Part shown: piece after piece, positions 1 to 8,046 of the stretch
Layout of the letters: every line of letters starts with the position of its first letter
How positions within the stretch are numbered: position 1 is the stretch's first letter
Origin: Bifidobacteriaceae bacterium
GTDB lineage: Bacteria > Actinomycetota > Actinomycetes > Actinomycetales > WQXJ01
Assembly: GCA_031255075.1 (NCBI GenBank)
Contig: JAIRTF010000287.1
Location: forward strand, 1-18,755
Direction: 5' to 3'
DNA: 18,755 nucleotides
Made by a program: the position numbers and the translations under genes
The notes under the pieces: generated by a model
Seen by the model: only the letters and a program-made list of their open reading frames with translations
Database searches by the model: none
What the model was told of the DNA's origin: nothing

Positions 1-1110
1 CAGGAGCTGTATTCGCAGAATCCATCCCTGCCGCTGGCGCCGGCTTCCACCTTGAAGCTGCTGACCAGTGCGGGCGTGTTGGGCGCTCTTGACCCGACCG
101 AGCAGCTGGTGACCAAGGCGGTGTTCGCGGCCGGGGACCCTGGCATTGGCACGGTCACCTTGGTGGCTGGCGGTGACGTGACCCTGGCTCCAGATGTGGG
201 CAACCCGGCGGCCGTGATGGGCCATGCCGGTATGGGGGATTTGGCCCGGGCAGCGGCCATCCAATTGCGCCGCGATGGCATCCGGCAAGTGTTTGTGGCG
301 CTGGATGACACACTTTTCCGCGGGGCGCCCAGCTTCCCGGATTGGGAGTGGAACGCTGGTACCACCTGGGGATCGCCGGTGGCGCCGGTGGCCATCTTGG
401 GCGGCCGGGCCGGTCCGGGCTTCGACGCTTCGACCTTCTTCGCTGATCCAGCGTTGGCGGCCGCTCAACAGTTCGCCACCCTGTTGCAGGCCGCCATGGC
501 GGATCAATCCTTGGACTTGCCGGTCGGTGTGGTGGCGAAAGACGTCACCCGGGCTGGAGCGGTGCCAGATGCCAAGGTGCTGGCTGAGGTCCGGTCCGCC
601 CCCGTTTGGCAGTTGATGGAATATCAGATTGCCTATTCACACAACGGTCTGGCGGATGCGTTGGGCCGGGTAGCAGCCGTGGCGGCCGGCTGGCCGGGCA
701 GCTTTGAAGGCTGCGCCAACGGCGCTCGCCAGGCGCTGGAAGCACTGGACCTGGATCTGTCCGGGCTGGTCATGGATGACTGTTCCGGTCTAAGCCACGG
801 CTCCCGGGTCACCTCAGCACTGCTGACAGCGGTGCTGTTGGCTGAAGGCGGCCCGCTGGTCAGGGGATTGGCCGTGGGCGGTCTGAACGGAACGCTGGGC
901 CACCGTTTTACCGAGGCGCCGGCCTTGGGCAATGTCCGGGCCAAGACCGGCACTTTGACTGGTGTCACATCTTTGGCCGGCACTGTGCAGACTGCTGGTG
1001 GCCGGCTCTTGGTGTTTGCCGTGGTGGCCAATCCAGGCACCGAAATTTGGACTGATTCAGCCCGGGTTGAACTGGACCACTTCGTGGCCGGCTTAGCCGC
1101 CATCGCTTAA
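1..1110 (+). CDS. dacB: D-alanyl-D-alanine carboxypeptidase / PBP4 (peptidase S13), 5'-truncated
   Basis: This is the C-terminal 369 residues of a low-molecular-mass penicillin-binding protein that trims or cross-cuts peptidoglycan stem peptides outside the membrane. The reading frame is open from base 1, so the start, the signal peptide and probably about 100 residues lie upstream. All three active-site motifs of the S13/PBP4 family are visible: SxxK as STLK (Ser codon 46-48, Lys codon 55-57), SxN as SHN (637-645) and KTG (943-951). The long stretch between SxxK and SxN fits the extra domains that distinguish PBP4 from PBP5-type enzymes. In mycobacteria the same gene also precedes the Zincin_2 gene and tilS. 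The stop is TAA at 1108-1110, and the next gene follows after about 30-40 bases. The family assignment is firm; substrate preference cannot be read from the sequence. Confidence 0.93.
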   Translation, partial: QELYSQNPSLPLAPASTLKLLTSAGVLGALDPTEQLVTKAVFAAGDPGIGTVTLVAGGDVTLAPDVGNPAAVMGHAGMGDLARAAAIQLRRDGIRQVFVALDDTLFRGAPSFPDWEWNAGTTWGSPVAPVAILGGRAGPGFDASTFFADPALAAAQQFATLLQAAMADQSLDLPVGVVAKDVTRAGAVPDAKVLAEVRSAPVWQLMEYQIAYSHNGLADALGRVAAVAAGWPGSFEGCANGARQALEALDLDLSGLVMDDCSGLSHGSRVTSALLTAVLLAEGGPLVRGLAVGGLNGTLGHRFTEAPALGNVRAKTGTLTGVTSLAGTVQTAGGRLLVFAVVANPGTEIWTDSARVELDHFVAGLAAIA

Positions 1111-1134
1111 CGGCGGCTGGGCGCCGTGATGCTC

Positions 1135-1140
1135 TAATGT
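1135..1140 (+). promoter_or_regulatory. Putative -10 element (TAATGT), leaderless promoter of the metalloprotease gene
   Basis: TAATGT fits the actinobacterial TAnnnT -10 pattern and lies exactly 7 bases before an in-frame GTG at 1148. The same geometry occurs before lysS, cysS and the esterase gene. No clear -35 box and no Shine-Dalgarno sequence is present. Confidence 0.35.
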
Positions 1141-1147
1141 GGACCAG

Positions 1148-2176
1148 GTGAGCCAAGGGCTGAGCTTTGCCTTGTCCGTCCGCGCGGGCACCATGGCACT
1201 GCGTCCCGGGCCGGAAATCACCCCAGCTGAGGGCATTCGCCTGGTGGCTGATCTACGCAACCAAGCTGGCAAAGCGCTGGGCTATGTCGCAGAGATCACC
1301 GGCCTGGAAGCAGCCGCCAAGAGGGCTGCCACCACCGACGTAGCGATCACCGACCGGCGCGGATTTGTCCGCGGGTTGAACCGCATGGCTCAGAAGCTGA
1401 CTGAAAAGGTCTGGGCTGAAGAAGACTGGAGTTGGCCGGCTACTCAGATGATGTCCGTCCAACTGGGAACAGTCACCCGGTTGTTGGCTTTCCGGGTGCT
1501 GGGTTTCTATGACCCGTTCTATGAGGCGCCATGGGGTAACGGCCGGCTGTTGCTGGTGGCGCCCAACATTTTGCGCCAAGAACGGGACCTGAACGCTGAT
1601 CCACGGGATTTCCACCTCTGGATCGCTTTGCATGAGATGGCCCACGCCGTCCAATTCGCAGCCGCGCCCTGGTTGGCGCCGTGGCTGAAGGAACGCCTGA
1701 CCCAACTGTTGTTGGCAGATGAAGAGCCAGGACGGGTGGCTCGGTTGGTGGCGGCCGGCCGCCGTTTACCGGAAGTGTTTTCTGATGACCCCCAGGCTGA
1801 TGTGTCCGCCACAGGGTTGCTGTCACCGGCGCAGGTGCGCATCCTGGGAGAGATCACGGCCACCATGTCTTTCTTGGAGGGCCATGCCGATGTGATCATG
1901 GACGCGGTTGGCCCACGCATTGTCAAGAGCGTGGAGGAACTGCGTCCCCGCTTCGATGCTCGCAAAGTGGCCAGCGGCCGTTTTGAACGCGGTTTGCGGC
2001 GTTTGGCGGGTATTGAAGCGAAGACCGCCCAATACATCCAGGGCGCCGGCTTTGTCCGTAAGGTGCTGGCGGAGGTAGGCCATGAGGGCTTGAACCAGTT
2101 CTTCAGTTCCCCAGGGGCGTTGCCCACCGCCGCCGAAATGGACCAGCCTTCTGACTGGATCAGGCGCGTCGCCTGA
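1148..2176 (+). CDS. Zincin_2 (DUF2342) family zinc-dependent metalloprotease
   Basis: This is a soluble protein of 342 residues with no signal peptide or membrane segment. It carries a zincin HExxH motif (HEMAH at about residues 162-166, bases 1631-1645) and a downstream EGHAD segment (about 244-248) likely to hold a further metal ligand or active-site acid. The N-terminal pattern LRPGPEITPAE matches the start of the actinobacterial DUF2342/Zincin_2 family, members of which have been called coenzyme F420 biosynthesis-associated without a proven reaction. Two in-frame GTG starts exist. The one at 1139 has no ribosome binding site; the one at 1148 lies 7 bases after TAATGT and would be leaderless, so I chose it. 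tilS follows after 5 bases, so the two are probably cotranscribed. The substrate is unknown, and a role in envelope or protein turnover is only suggested by the dacB neighbour. Confidence 0.85.
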   Translation: MSQGLSFALSVRAGTMALRPGPEITPAEGIRLVADLRNQAGKALGYVAEITGLEAAAKRAATTDVAITDRRGFVRGLNRMAQKLTEKVWAEEDWSWPATQMMSVQLGTVTRLLAFRVLGFYDPFYEAPWGNGRLLLVAPNILRQERDLNADPRDFHLWIALHEMAHAVQFAAAPWLAPWLKERLTQLLLADEEPGRVARLVAAGRRLPEVFSDDPQADVSATGLLSPAQVRILGEITATMSFLEGHADVIMDAVGPRIVKSVEELRPRFDARKVASGRFERGLRRLAGIEAKTAQYIQGAGFVRKVLAEVGHEGLNQFFSSPGALPTAAEMDQPSDWIRRVA

Positions 2177-2181
2177 CATCC

Positions 2182-3687
2182 ATGGCCCAGTTGGATCCTT
2201 CCGTCGCGGCGGCGCGGCTGGCCGTCCGTCAACTATTCGACGCCATCTTGGCCGATGCCGCGCCCGCCGTCCCCGCTCCGGCGCCACCTGGTGAGGTGGC
2301 CGGGGCGCACAGCAAGGCCGCAGCTTCCGGTCAGGCCCCGGCGCCCGATGGGCCGGCGGCTGGACCCGGTTTGGATGCACAGCCAGTTGGACCGACCCCT
2401 GAGGTCACTTCGGAGCAGTCCGTTGCAGCCGAAGTGATCCCCGGCGCCTGGGTGCCAGGCGAACCGCCGTTGGTGCTGGTGGCTTGTTCGGGCGGACCTG
2501 ATTCGCTGGCTCTGGCGGCGGTGGCGGCCTTCGAGGGACCACGCGCCGGCCAAGCCCGCAAGAAAACCCACACCGGCGTTGGAAGCGACGGCCCAAGCGA
2601 GCCCCCGGAGGACGTGCCCGGCCCGGCGGCACGGGCGGACGTTGAAGACGAACCGCGGCAGGCAACCGGACTGCGGGTTGGTGCGGTGGTGGTGGACCAC
2701 GGCCTGCTGGAAGGATCAGACGAACAGACGGTCAGGGCCGCCGTCCAATGCGGTGGGCTGGGCTTGGACCCGGTCGCAATGGTGCAGGTAGATGTCGATC
2801 AGGCCAGCCCGGATGGGTTGGAAGCGGCCGCCCGAGCCGCCCGCTACTCGGCCATGGAACAGGTCGCCCAGCAGTTGGGCGCGGTGGCGGTGCTGTTAGG
2901 CCACACGCTTGATGACCAAGCCGAGACCGTGCTGATGGCCCTGACTCGGGGCTCCGGCGCCCGGGCGCTGGCCGGTATGGCTCCCGCCCGCGGCCTGTTC
3001 CGGCGGCCCTTCCTGGGAATCACCAGAGCCCAGACCGAGGCGATCTGCGCGGCTGAGGGCCTGGAACCGCACCACGACCCAACCAATCAGCCGGGCGGAC
3101 CGTACTATTCGCTGCGCTCGGAGGTGCGGGCCAAGGTGATGCCACGGTTTGAACAGGTGCTGGGTACCGGCGCCAAAGTGGCCCTGGCCCGAACCGCTGA
3201 TCGGATCCGCCAGGATCAGGACTACTTGGACACCCAAGCGCTGGCCCTGTTTGCCCAAGCGCGGGGCGGGAGCGGCATCGGCCACCTGAGCCCTGCTGAG
3301 CAACCGCTGGAAGGCAGCCCGGAGGCCACCGCCACACCAGACCTGACGCCACCGCAGCACCTAACGGGTGCGGCTGACGGCCCCAACGGCCGGGTCGCAC
3401 CAATCGACTTGGACATCAGCCTGTTGGCCCGGGCCCACCCGGCTTTACGGTCCCGTGCCTTGCATCTGGCGGTGGTAGCGGCCGGTGCCACTGCGGGAGC
3501 CGTCAGCCACAAACAGATAGCCGCCCTGGAAGCATTGATCAGCCGTTGGCACGGACAAGGAGCGGTGAGTCTGCCCGGTGGGATCAACGTTAGGCGCAAG
3601 TGTGGCAAGCTGGAGTTTCGCGCCGGGCCCCAATTCGGCACCCAGCCGGCAAATCGCCAACCCACCCAGGAGGCCAGCCTTGACTGA
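2182..3687 (+). CDS. tilS: tRNA(Ile)-lysidine synthetase TilS with large low-complexity insertions
   Basis: TilS uses ATP to attach lysine to C34 of the tRNA-Ile CAU anticodon, making lysidine so that AUA rather than AUG is read. The PP-loop motif SGGPDS is at residues 103-108, VDHGL at 171-175 and the ATPase signature HTLDDQAET at 241-249, followed by the DPTN and R-VMPRFE segments typical of the family. At 501 residues it is far longer than usual actinobacterial TilS (roughly 320-360). The excess sits in three Pro/Ala/Gly-rich or charged insertions: about 29-88 between the first helix and the P-loop, about 121-161 before VVVDHG, and about 362-404 before the C-terminal helical domain. The catalytic core is intact, so the enzyme is likely functional. 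ATG at 2182 lies 5 bases after the preceding stop, giving coupled translation. Bacterial tilS is normally essential. Confidence 0.93.
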   Translation: MAQLDPSVAAARLAVRQLFDAILADAAPAVPAPAPPGEVAGAHSKAAASGQAPAPDGPAAGPGLDAQPVGPTPEVTSEQSVAAEVIPGAWVPGEPPLVLVACSGGPDSLALAAVAAFEGPRAGQARKKTHTGVGSDGPSEPPEDVPGPAARADVEDEPRQATGLRVGAVVVDHGLLEGSDEQTVRAAVQCGGLGLDPVAMVQVDVDQASPDGLEAAARAARYSAMEQVAQQLGAVAVLLGHTLDDQAETVLMALTRGSGARALAGMAPARGLFRRPFLGITRAQTEAICAAEGLEPHHDPTNQPGGPYYSLRSEVRAKVMPRFEQVLGTGAKVALARTADRIRQDQDYLDTQALALFAQARGGSGIGHLSPAEQPLEGSPEATATPDLTPPQHLTGAADGPNGRVAPIDLDISLLARAHPALRSRALHLAVVAAGATAGAVSHKQIAALEALISRWHGQGAVSLPGGINVRRKCGKLEFRAGPQFGTQPANRQPTQEASLD

Positions 3688-3722
3688 TCAACCAGGTCAC
3701 TCGCATATCGAAACCCCCGCAA

Positions 3723-3742
3723 GCCGGTGCCTGGGAACCGGC
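3723..3742 (+). other. GC-rich hairpin between tilS and hpt
   Basis: GCCGGT (3723-3728) and ACCGGC (3737-3742) form a perfect 6-bp inverted repeat around an 8-base loop. No T-run follows, so it does not look like an intrinsic terminator. It lies upstream of the AAGGAG ribosome binding site of hpt (3757-3762). It may stabilise or process the tilS-hpt transcript. Confidence 0.4.
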
Positions 3743-3772
3743 GGACGGCCTTTGGCAAGGAGTTGATGAACT

Positions 3773-4324
3773 GTGGACGCGGCTGATGTCGGCGCTGATT
3801 TTGGACGGGTACTCAAGACCCAAGCCGAATTGGATCAGCGGTTGGAGGAACTGGCCCAGCAGATAGATCAAGACTATGCGGGCCGCGAACTGCTGCTGGT
3901 CGGAGTGCTTAAAGGTGCCGTGATGGTGATGGCAGACCTGTCGCGACGGTTGCATTCCAAGGTCACCATGGACTGGATGGCGGTTTCCTCCTACGGCTCT
4001 GGCACCAAGTCTTCCGGCGTGGTGCGGATCCTCAAGGACTTGGACACGGACATCCATGGGCGGGACGTGCTGATAGTTGAAGACGTGGTTGATTCAGGCC
4101 TGACGCTGTCCTGGCTGTTGGCCAATCTGCGGTCACGCGGGGCCCGGTCTGTGGAGGTGGCCGCCATGTTGCGCAAGCCGGCCGCGGCCAAAGTGGATGT
4201 GGATGTCCGGTACGTCGGATTCGACATCCCCAACGAATTCGTGGTGGGGTATGGGTTGGACTTTGCGGAGCACTACCGCAATCTGCCGTTTGTGGGGACT
4301 TTGGCGCCGCAGGCCTATGAGTGA
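3773..4324 (+). CDS. hpt: Hypoxanthine(-guanine) phosphoribosyltransferase
   Basis: This cytosolic purine-salvage enzyme joins PRPP to hypoxanthine or guanine to give IMP or GMP. The PRPP-binding loop EDVVDSGLT is at residues 103-111. LVGVLKGA (42-49) holds the pyrophosphate-binding region, MDWMAVSSYG (66-75) is the usual pre-loop segment, and the C-terminal GYGLDFAEHYRNLP (159-172) contains the conserved base-binding region. Length (183) is normal. The start is GTG at 3773 with AAGGAG at 3757-3762 (10-base spacing); the ATG at 3766 is out of frame and stops at once. hpt follows tilS here as in mycobacteria and many Bacillota, with hairpins in the 85-base gaps on either side. Xanthine specificity is unlikely but cannot be excluded by reading alone. 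Confidence 0.94.
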   Translation: MDAADVGADFGRVLKTQAELDQRLEELAQQIDQDYAGRELLLVGVLKGAVMVMADLSRRLHSKVTMDWMAVSSYGSGTKSSGVVRILKDLDTDIHGRDVLIVEDVVDSGLTLSWLLANLRSRGARSVEVAAMLRKPAAAKVDVDVRYVGFDIPNEFVVGYGLDFAEHYRNLPFVGTLAPQAYE

Positions 4325-4357
4325 CCGCGGCACGGCCGTCAAGGCGGCCAGGAAGCT

Positions 4358-4380
4358 GCCGACCGGGGGATCCGGCCGGC
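4358..4380 (+). other. Imperfect GC-rich hairpin between hpt and ftsH (possible weak terminator)
   Basis: GCCGACCGG (4358-4366) and CCGGCCGGC (4372-4380) pair over 9 positions with one A-C mismatch around the loop GGGAT. Only TTGGAT follows, without a T-tract, so factor-independent termination is doubtful. It separates hpt from the start region of ftsH, which seems to have its own signals. Confidence 0.35.
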
Positions 4381-4397
4381 TTGGATGAGGATTAGGG

Positions 4398-4403
4398 GAT
4401 AGT
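4398..4403 (+). promoter_or_regulatory. Candidate -10 element (GATAGT) before ftsH
   Basis: GATAGT lies 6 bases before the GTG start of ftsH, a spacing that would give a leaderless or near-leaderless mRNA. The overlapping AGGGG at 4395-4398 could instead act as a ribosome binding site 11 bases from the start. The two readings cannot be separated by eye. Confidence 0.25.
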
Positions 4404-4409
4404 AGACGC

Positions 4410-6467
4410 GTGGCAACAACACAGCCCAAACGCAGGGTGTTCAGAGCTCCACTGCTCTGGATAGTGCTGATACTGGTAGCAGTCTGGCTGCTGGTGTCTT
4501 CCTTGTTCAAGGGCGGTCCACAAGAGATTGACACATCAGCCGGCCTGGAGTTGTTGGCTAACGGCAAGGTCAAGGCTGTCAAGGTGGTCGATGGCGAACA
4601 GCGCGTCGACCTGTCCCTGACTGATGACTACAAGGACAAGGGCAAGTCGGTCCGCTTCTTCTATGTGGAGCCGCAGGGCCCCGAGGTGGTTGAGGCGATC
4701 CGCGACGCCAACCCCAAGGAGGGTTACAACTCGGAGGTGCCAACCCAGTCCTGGTGGAGTGGGCTGTTGATGACCCTCATCCCGATGGCCCTGATCTTGG
4801 GTGTGTTCTGGTGGCTGATGTCCCAGATGCAAGGCGGTGGCCGGGGTGGCCCGCTGTCCTTCGGCAAATCGAAGGCCAAACTGGTTTCGAAAGAAACCCC
4901 CAAGGTGACGTTCGCGGACGTGGCGGGTGTCAGCGAAGCCGTTGAAGAGCTGGAAGAAATCAAAGAGTTCCTGGCCGAGCCGGCCAAGTTCCAAGCGGTG
5001 GGCGCCAAAATCCCCAGAGGTGTGCTGCTGTACGGGCCGCCCGGCACCGGTAAGACGTTGCTGGCCAGGGCTGTGGCCGGTGAAGCCAACGTGCCGTTCT
5101 ATTCGATCTCCGGTTCAGACTTCGTCGAGATGTTTGTTGGTGTGGGTGCCTCCCGGGTGCGGGACCTGTTTGAACAGGCCAAGGCCAATGCCCCGGCCAT
5201 TGTGTTTGTCGATGAGATTGACGCCGTTGGCCGCCACCGCGGCGCCGGCTTGGGCGGCGGCCATGATGAGCGTGAACAGACCCTCAACCAGTTGCTGGTG
5301 GAGATGGACGGTTTTGACGCCCGGACCAACGTGATTCTGATCGCCGCGACCAACCGGCCGGACATTTTGGACCCGGCGCTGATGCGGCCCGGTCGGTTTG
5401 ACCGCCAGATTTCGGTGGGAGCCCCGGACCAGCCTGGGCGGGTAGCCATCTTGGAAGTTCACGCCAAAGGCAAGCCCATGGCGCCGGATGTCGATTTGGC
5501 TTTGGTGGCCAAACGGACCCCGGGTTTCACCGGTGCGGATTTGGCCAATGTGCTCAATGAGGCGGCCCTGTTGACGGCCCGTGAGGGCGCCGAACAGATC
5601 ACCGACCGCGCCCTTGATGAGGCGATTGACCGGGTGGTGGCCGGCCCGCAGCGGGTTTCGATGATCATGACTGAAGATGAAAAGCGCAACACGGCCTATC
5701 ACGAAGGCGGCCACGCGGTGGTGGCGACGGCCCTGCGCAATACCGATCCGGTGACCAAGGTGACCATTTTGCCGCGCGGCAGAGCCCTGGGATACACCAT
5801 GGTGATGCCCACGCGCGACAAGCATTCGGTGACCCGCAACGAGTTGTTGGACCAGTTGGCCTACGCCATGGGCGGCCGGGTGGCCGAAGAACTGGTCTTC
5901 CACGATCCGACCAGCGGCGCCTCCAATGACATTGAGAAGGCCACCGCCACGGCCCGCAAAATGGTCATGGAATATGGCATGAGCGCGCAGTTGGGTTCGG
6001 TGCGGTACGGCCAAAGCGATGGCGAAGTCTTCTTGGGTCGGGACTACGGCCACCAACGGGACTACTCCGAGTCAGTTTCAGCCCAGATCGATTCTGAGGT
6101 CCGCGCACTGATCGAAAACGCTCACACCGAAGCCTGGGAAATCCTGGTGGAGAACCGGCAGGTACTGGACCGGTTGGTGTTGGCGTTGTTGGAACGCGAA
6201 ACGTTGAGCGAATCAGAACTGGCTGAGGTCCTCAAGGACATCATCAAACGCCCCGAACGGCCAGTTTGGTTGAGTTCCTCAGACCGCCCGGTTTCCCAGC
6301 AAGGACCAGTCGCCGCGCCGCCCGGCCCAACGGCCGATGCCGCGCAGCCACCCCCCGTAGACCTGCTCGGTGATGGCCAGGCCGCGGAAGGTGCGGACGG
6401 TTCCAAGCGGGACGGCGGTTGGCCGGATGACGCACCCAGCATGGAGATCGGTCCGGAACGAATATGA
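4410..6467 (+). CDS. ftsH: ATP-dependent zinc metalloprotease FtsH
   Basis: This membrane-anchored AAA+ protease degrades damaged membrane proteins and selected cytosolic regulators as a hexamer. In order: transmembrane helix 1 (about residues 14-32), an extracytoplasmic domain (33-116), transmembrane helix 2 (about 118-138), and an AAA module with Walker A GPPGTGKT (209-216), Walker B VFVDEID (265-271) and the second-region-of-homology arginines in RPGRFDR (326-332). The M41 peptidase domain has HEGGH (431-435; the G for the more familiar A is usual in actinobacterial FtsH) and a likely third zinc ligand Asp507 in GASNDIEKA. From about residue 620 to 685 the tail is Pro/Ala/Gly-rich and disordered-looking; such tails are also known in mycobacterial FtsH. 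The start is GTG at 4410. The stop overlaps the folE start by ATGA, linking ftsH translationally to the folate genes. Length (685) is normal. Confidence 0.97.
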   Translation: MATTQPKRRVFRAPLLWIVLILVAVWLLVSSLFKGGPQEIDTSAGLELLANGKVKAVKVVDGEQRVDLSLTDDYKDKGKSVRFFYVEPQGPEVVEAIRDANPKEGYNSEVPTQSWWSGLLMTLIPMALILGVFWWLMSQMQGGGRGGPLSFGKSKAKLVSKETPKVTFADVAGVSEAVEELEEIKEFLAEPAKFQAVGAKIPRGVLLYGPPGTGKTLLARAVAGEANVPFYSISGSDFVEMFVGVGASRVRDLFEQAKANAPAIVFVDEIDAVGRHRGAGLGGGHDEREQTLNQLLVEMDGFDARTNVILIAATNRPDILDPALMRPGRFDRQISVGAPDQPGRVAILEVHAKGKPMAPDVDLALVAKRTPGFTGADLANVLNEAALLTAREGAEQITDRALDEAIDRVVAGPQRVSMIMTEDEKRNTAYHEGGHAVVATALRNTDPVTKVTILPRGRALGYTMVMPTRDKHSVTRNELLDQLAYAMGGRVAEELVFHDPTSGASNDIEKATATARKMVMEYGMSAQLGSVRYGQSDGEVFLGRDYGHQRDYSESVSAQIDSEVRALIENAHTEAWEILVENRQVLDRLVLALLERETLSESELAEVLKDIIKRPERPVWLSSSDRPVSQQGPVAAPPGPTADAAQPPPVDLLGDGQAAEGADGSKRDGGWPDDAPSMEIGPERI

Positions 6468-7045
6468 GCAGTGGGCTACCGGGCGGATTTGACCGCGACC
6501 GGGTTGAGCGGGCGGTGCGGGAGTTCCTCAGCGGAATTGGTGAGGACCCGGACCGTGAAGGTCTGCGGGACACACCCAGCCGGGTGGCCAAAGCGGCCCA
6601 GGAAATCTTCTCCGGCCTGCACGCCGACCCGCGCTCTGTTCTGGCCGCCAGGTTCGATTTGGGGCATCAAGAGTTGGTGCTGGTCAAAGACGTCGCCGTC
6701 TACTCGATGTGTGAACACCACCTGTTGCCGTTCCACGGTGTGGCCCATCTGGGCTATATCCCAGCGGCTGATGGCCGCATCACCGGCCTGTCGAAGTTGG
6801 CTCGGCTGGTTGACGGCTACGCCCGGCGTCCCCAGGTTCAAGAACGGTTGACCAGCGAGATTGCCGACGCCTTGATGGATGAGTTGGACGCCCGCGGCGC
6901 CATAGTGGTGGTAGAAGCGGAACATCTGTGCATGACTATGCGGGGCGTCAAAGCCGCTGGTTCGAAGACCGTCACCTCCGCCGTCCGCGGCGCTCTGAGA
7001 TCAGCGCCAACCCGCGCTGAAGCGATGGCGCTGATCGAACACTGA
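6464..7045 (+). CDS. folE: GTP cyclohydrolase I
   Basis: FolE converts GTP to 7,8-dihydroneopterin triphosphate, the first step of folate synthesis. Zinc-site residues are visible: Cys83 and His86 in SMCEHHLLPF (81-90) and Cys156 in EHLCMTMRG (153-161). GLSKLARLVDGYARRPQVQE (108-127) is the classical substrate-site signature. Length (193) matches zinc-dependent type IA enzymes, and nothing is missing. The ATG at 6464 overlaps the ftsH stop (ATGA), so translation is probably coupled; no strong ribosome binding site is seen. folP follows after 8 bases. The first gene of the pathway thus heads a folate run that reads through to the DUF3180 gene. Confidence 0.97.
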   Translation: MSSGLPGGFDRDRVERAVREFLSGIGEDPDREGLRDTPSRVAKAAQEIFSGLHADPRSVLAARFDLGHQELVLVKDVAVYSMCEHHLLPFHGVAHLGYIPAADGRITGLSKLARLVDGYARRPQVQERLTSEIADALMDELDARGAIVVVEAEHLCMTMRGVKAAGSKTVTSAVRGALRSAPTRAEAMALIEH

Positions 7046-7053
7046 GGTTCAGG

Positions 7054-8046
7054 ATGTCCGCCCAAACCTGTCCGATCCGTCCCACACCACTGCCTGTTTC
7101 GTTAGCCGAATTGAACCGCACCGCGGTCATGGGGATCTGCAACGTCACCCCGGATTCGTTCTCTGACGGTGGCCGTTACCTGGAACCGGACCAGGCCCTG
7201 GCTCACTGCCGGCGGATGCTGGCTGAAGGCGCGGACCTGATTGACGTGGGCGGCGAAACCACCAAACCGGGCGCCGGCCGGGTCAGCCAAGCCGAAGAAC
7301 TGGCCAGAGTGTTGCCGCTGATTCGGCAACTAGCCGCTGAAGGCGTCCCAGTTTCGGTTGACACCACCCGGGCGGCCGTGGCCCAGGCGGCTCTAGAAGC
7401 CGGCGCCAGCCTGATCAACGATGTATCCGGTGGCCTGGCCGATCCAGGCATGCTGCCGCTGGCCGCCCAAACCGGCGCCGCCATAGTCCTGATGCATTGG
7501 CGGGGTGCCTCCGCCACCATGGACCAACTGGACAACTACCACGATCCGGCCGCCGAAGTGGCGGCCGAACTGGAGGCCCGGGCCCAGGCCGCCCTGGCGG
7601 CCGGAATCAACCGACACCAGATTGCGTTGGATCCAGGACTGGGGTTCGCCAAAGTCGAGGATTCGAACTGGCAGGTCTTGGCCGGCCTGGACCGGATCCA
7701 AGCTTTGGGATTCCCAGTCCTTGTGGGTGCCTCACGCAAGCGATTCTTGGACAGTGCTAATACTTCGCCCGCGGACCTAACCGGCCGCGATCCGGCAACG
7801 GCCGCGATCAGCGCTTTGACTGCCAGCCAGGGAGTCTGGTGTGTCCGCGTGCACGCCGTGGCCGCCAGTGCGGCAGCTGTCCAAGTGGCCGCCAAGCTAC
7901 GGGACGCCGCAAGTGGTAACCAGGGGGAACTATGGAACGCGGGGAGCGGCATCGGCAACCAGGGCCAGCCGCCGAGCGGCGCCGGGACACACCGAGACAG
8001 CCCAGAACCTAGCACTCGCGGGCCGGAAGAGGGGATGATGGGCTAG
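7054..8046 (+). CDS. folP: Dihydropteroate synthase with C-terminal low-complexity tail
   Basis: This enzyme condenses 6-hydroxymethyl-7,8-dihydropterin pyrophosphate with p-aminobenzoate to give dihydropteroate; it is the sulfonamide target. Motifs in order are VMGICNVTPDSFSDGG, LIDVGGETTKPGA, VSVDTTRAAVA, INDVSGG, DPGLGFAK and LVGASRKRFL, then the C-terminal RVHAV. The TIM-barrel signatures end at about residue 285. A further 45 residues rich in Gly, Pro, Ser and charge (GNQGELWNAG… to EEGMMG) extend the protein to 330, against about 270-290 for typical FolP. The start is ATG at 7054, 8 bases after folE. The TAG stop shares its last base with the GTG of the folB-folK gene, and the tail's final codons also provide the upstream AAGAGGGG that can serve as that gene's ribosome binding site. 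The extra tail is probably dispensable for catalysis (inference). Confidence 0.95.
   Translation: MSAQTCPIRPTPLPVSLAELNRTAVMGICNVTPDSFSDGGRYLEPDQALAHCRRMLAEGADLIDVGGETTKPGAGRVSQAEELARVLPLIRQLAAEGVPVSVDTTRAAVAQAALEAGASLINDVSGGLADPGMLPLAAQTGAAIVLMHWRGASATMDQLDNYHDPAAEVAAELEARAQAALAAGINRHQIALDPGLGFAKVEDSNWQVLAGLDRIQALGFPVLVGASRKRFLDSANTSPADLTGRDPATAAISALTASQGVWCVRVHAVAASAAAVQVAAKLRDAASGNQGELWNAGSGIGNQGQPPSGAGTHRDSPEPSTRGPEEGMMG

Noticed and set aside
5700..5714. HEGGH instead of HEAGH in FtsH as a possible active-site variant
   Set aside because: Both histidines and the glutamate are kept; HEGGH is the form I know from mycobacterial FtsH, so it is not unusual.
5115..6056. Long antisense open frame (313 codons) opposite ftsH
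   Set aside because: It lies fully inside a strongly conserved gene, its translation is His/Gly/Arg-rich with no recognisable domain, and such frames are expected from GC-rich third-position bias.
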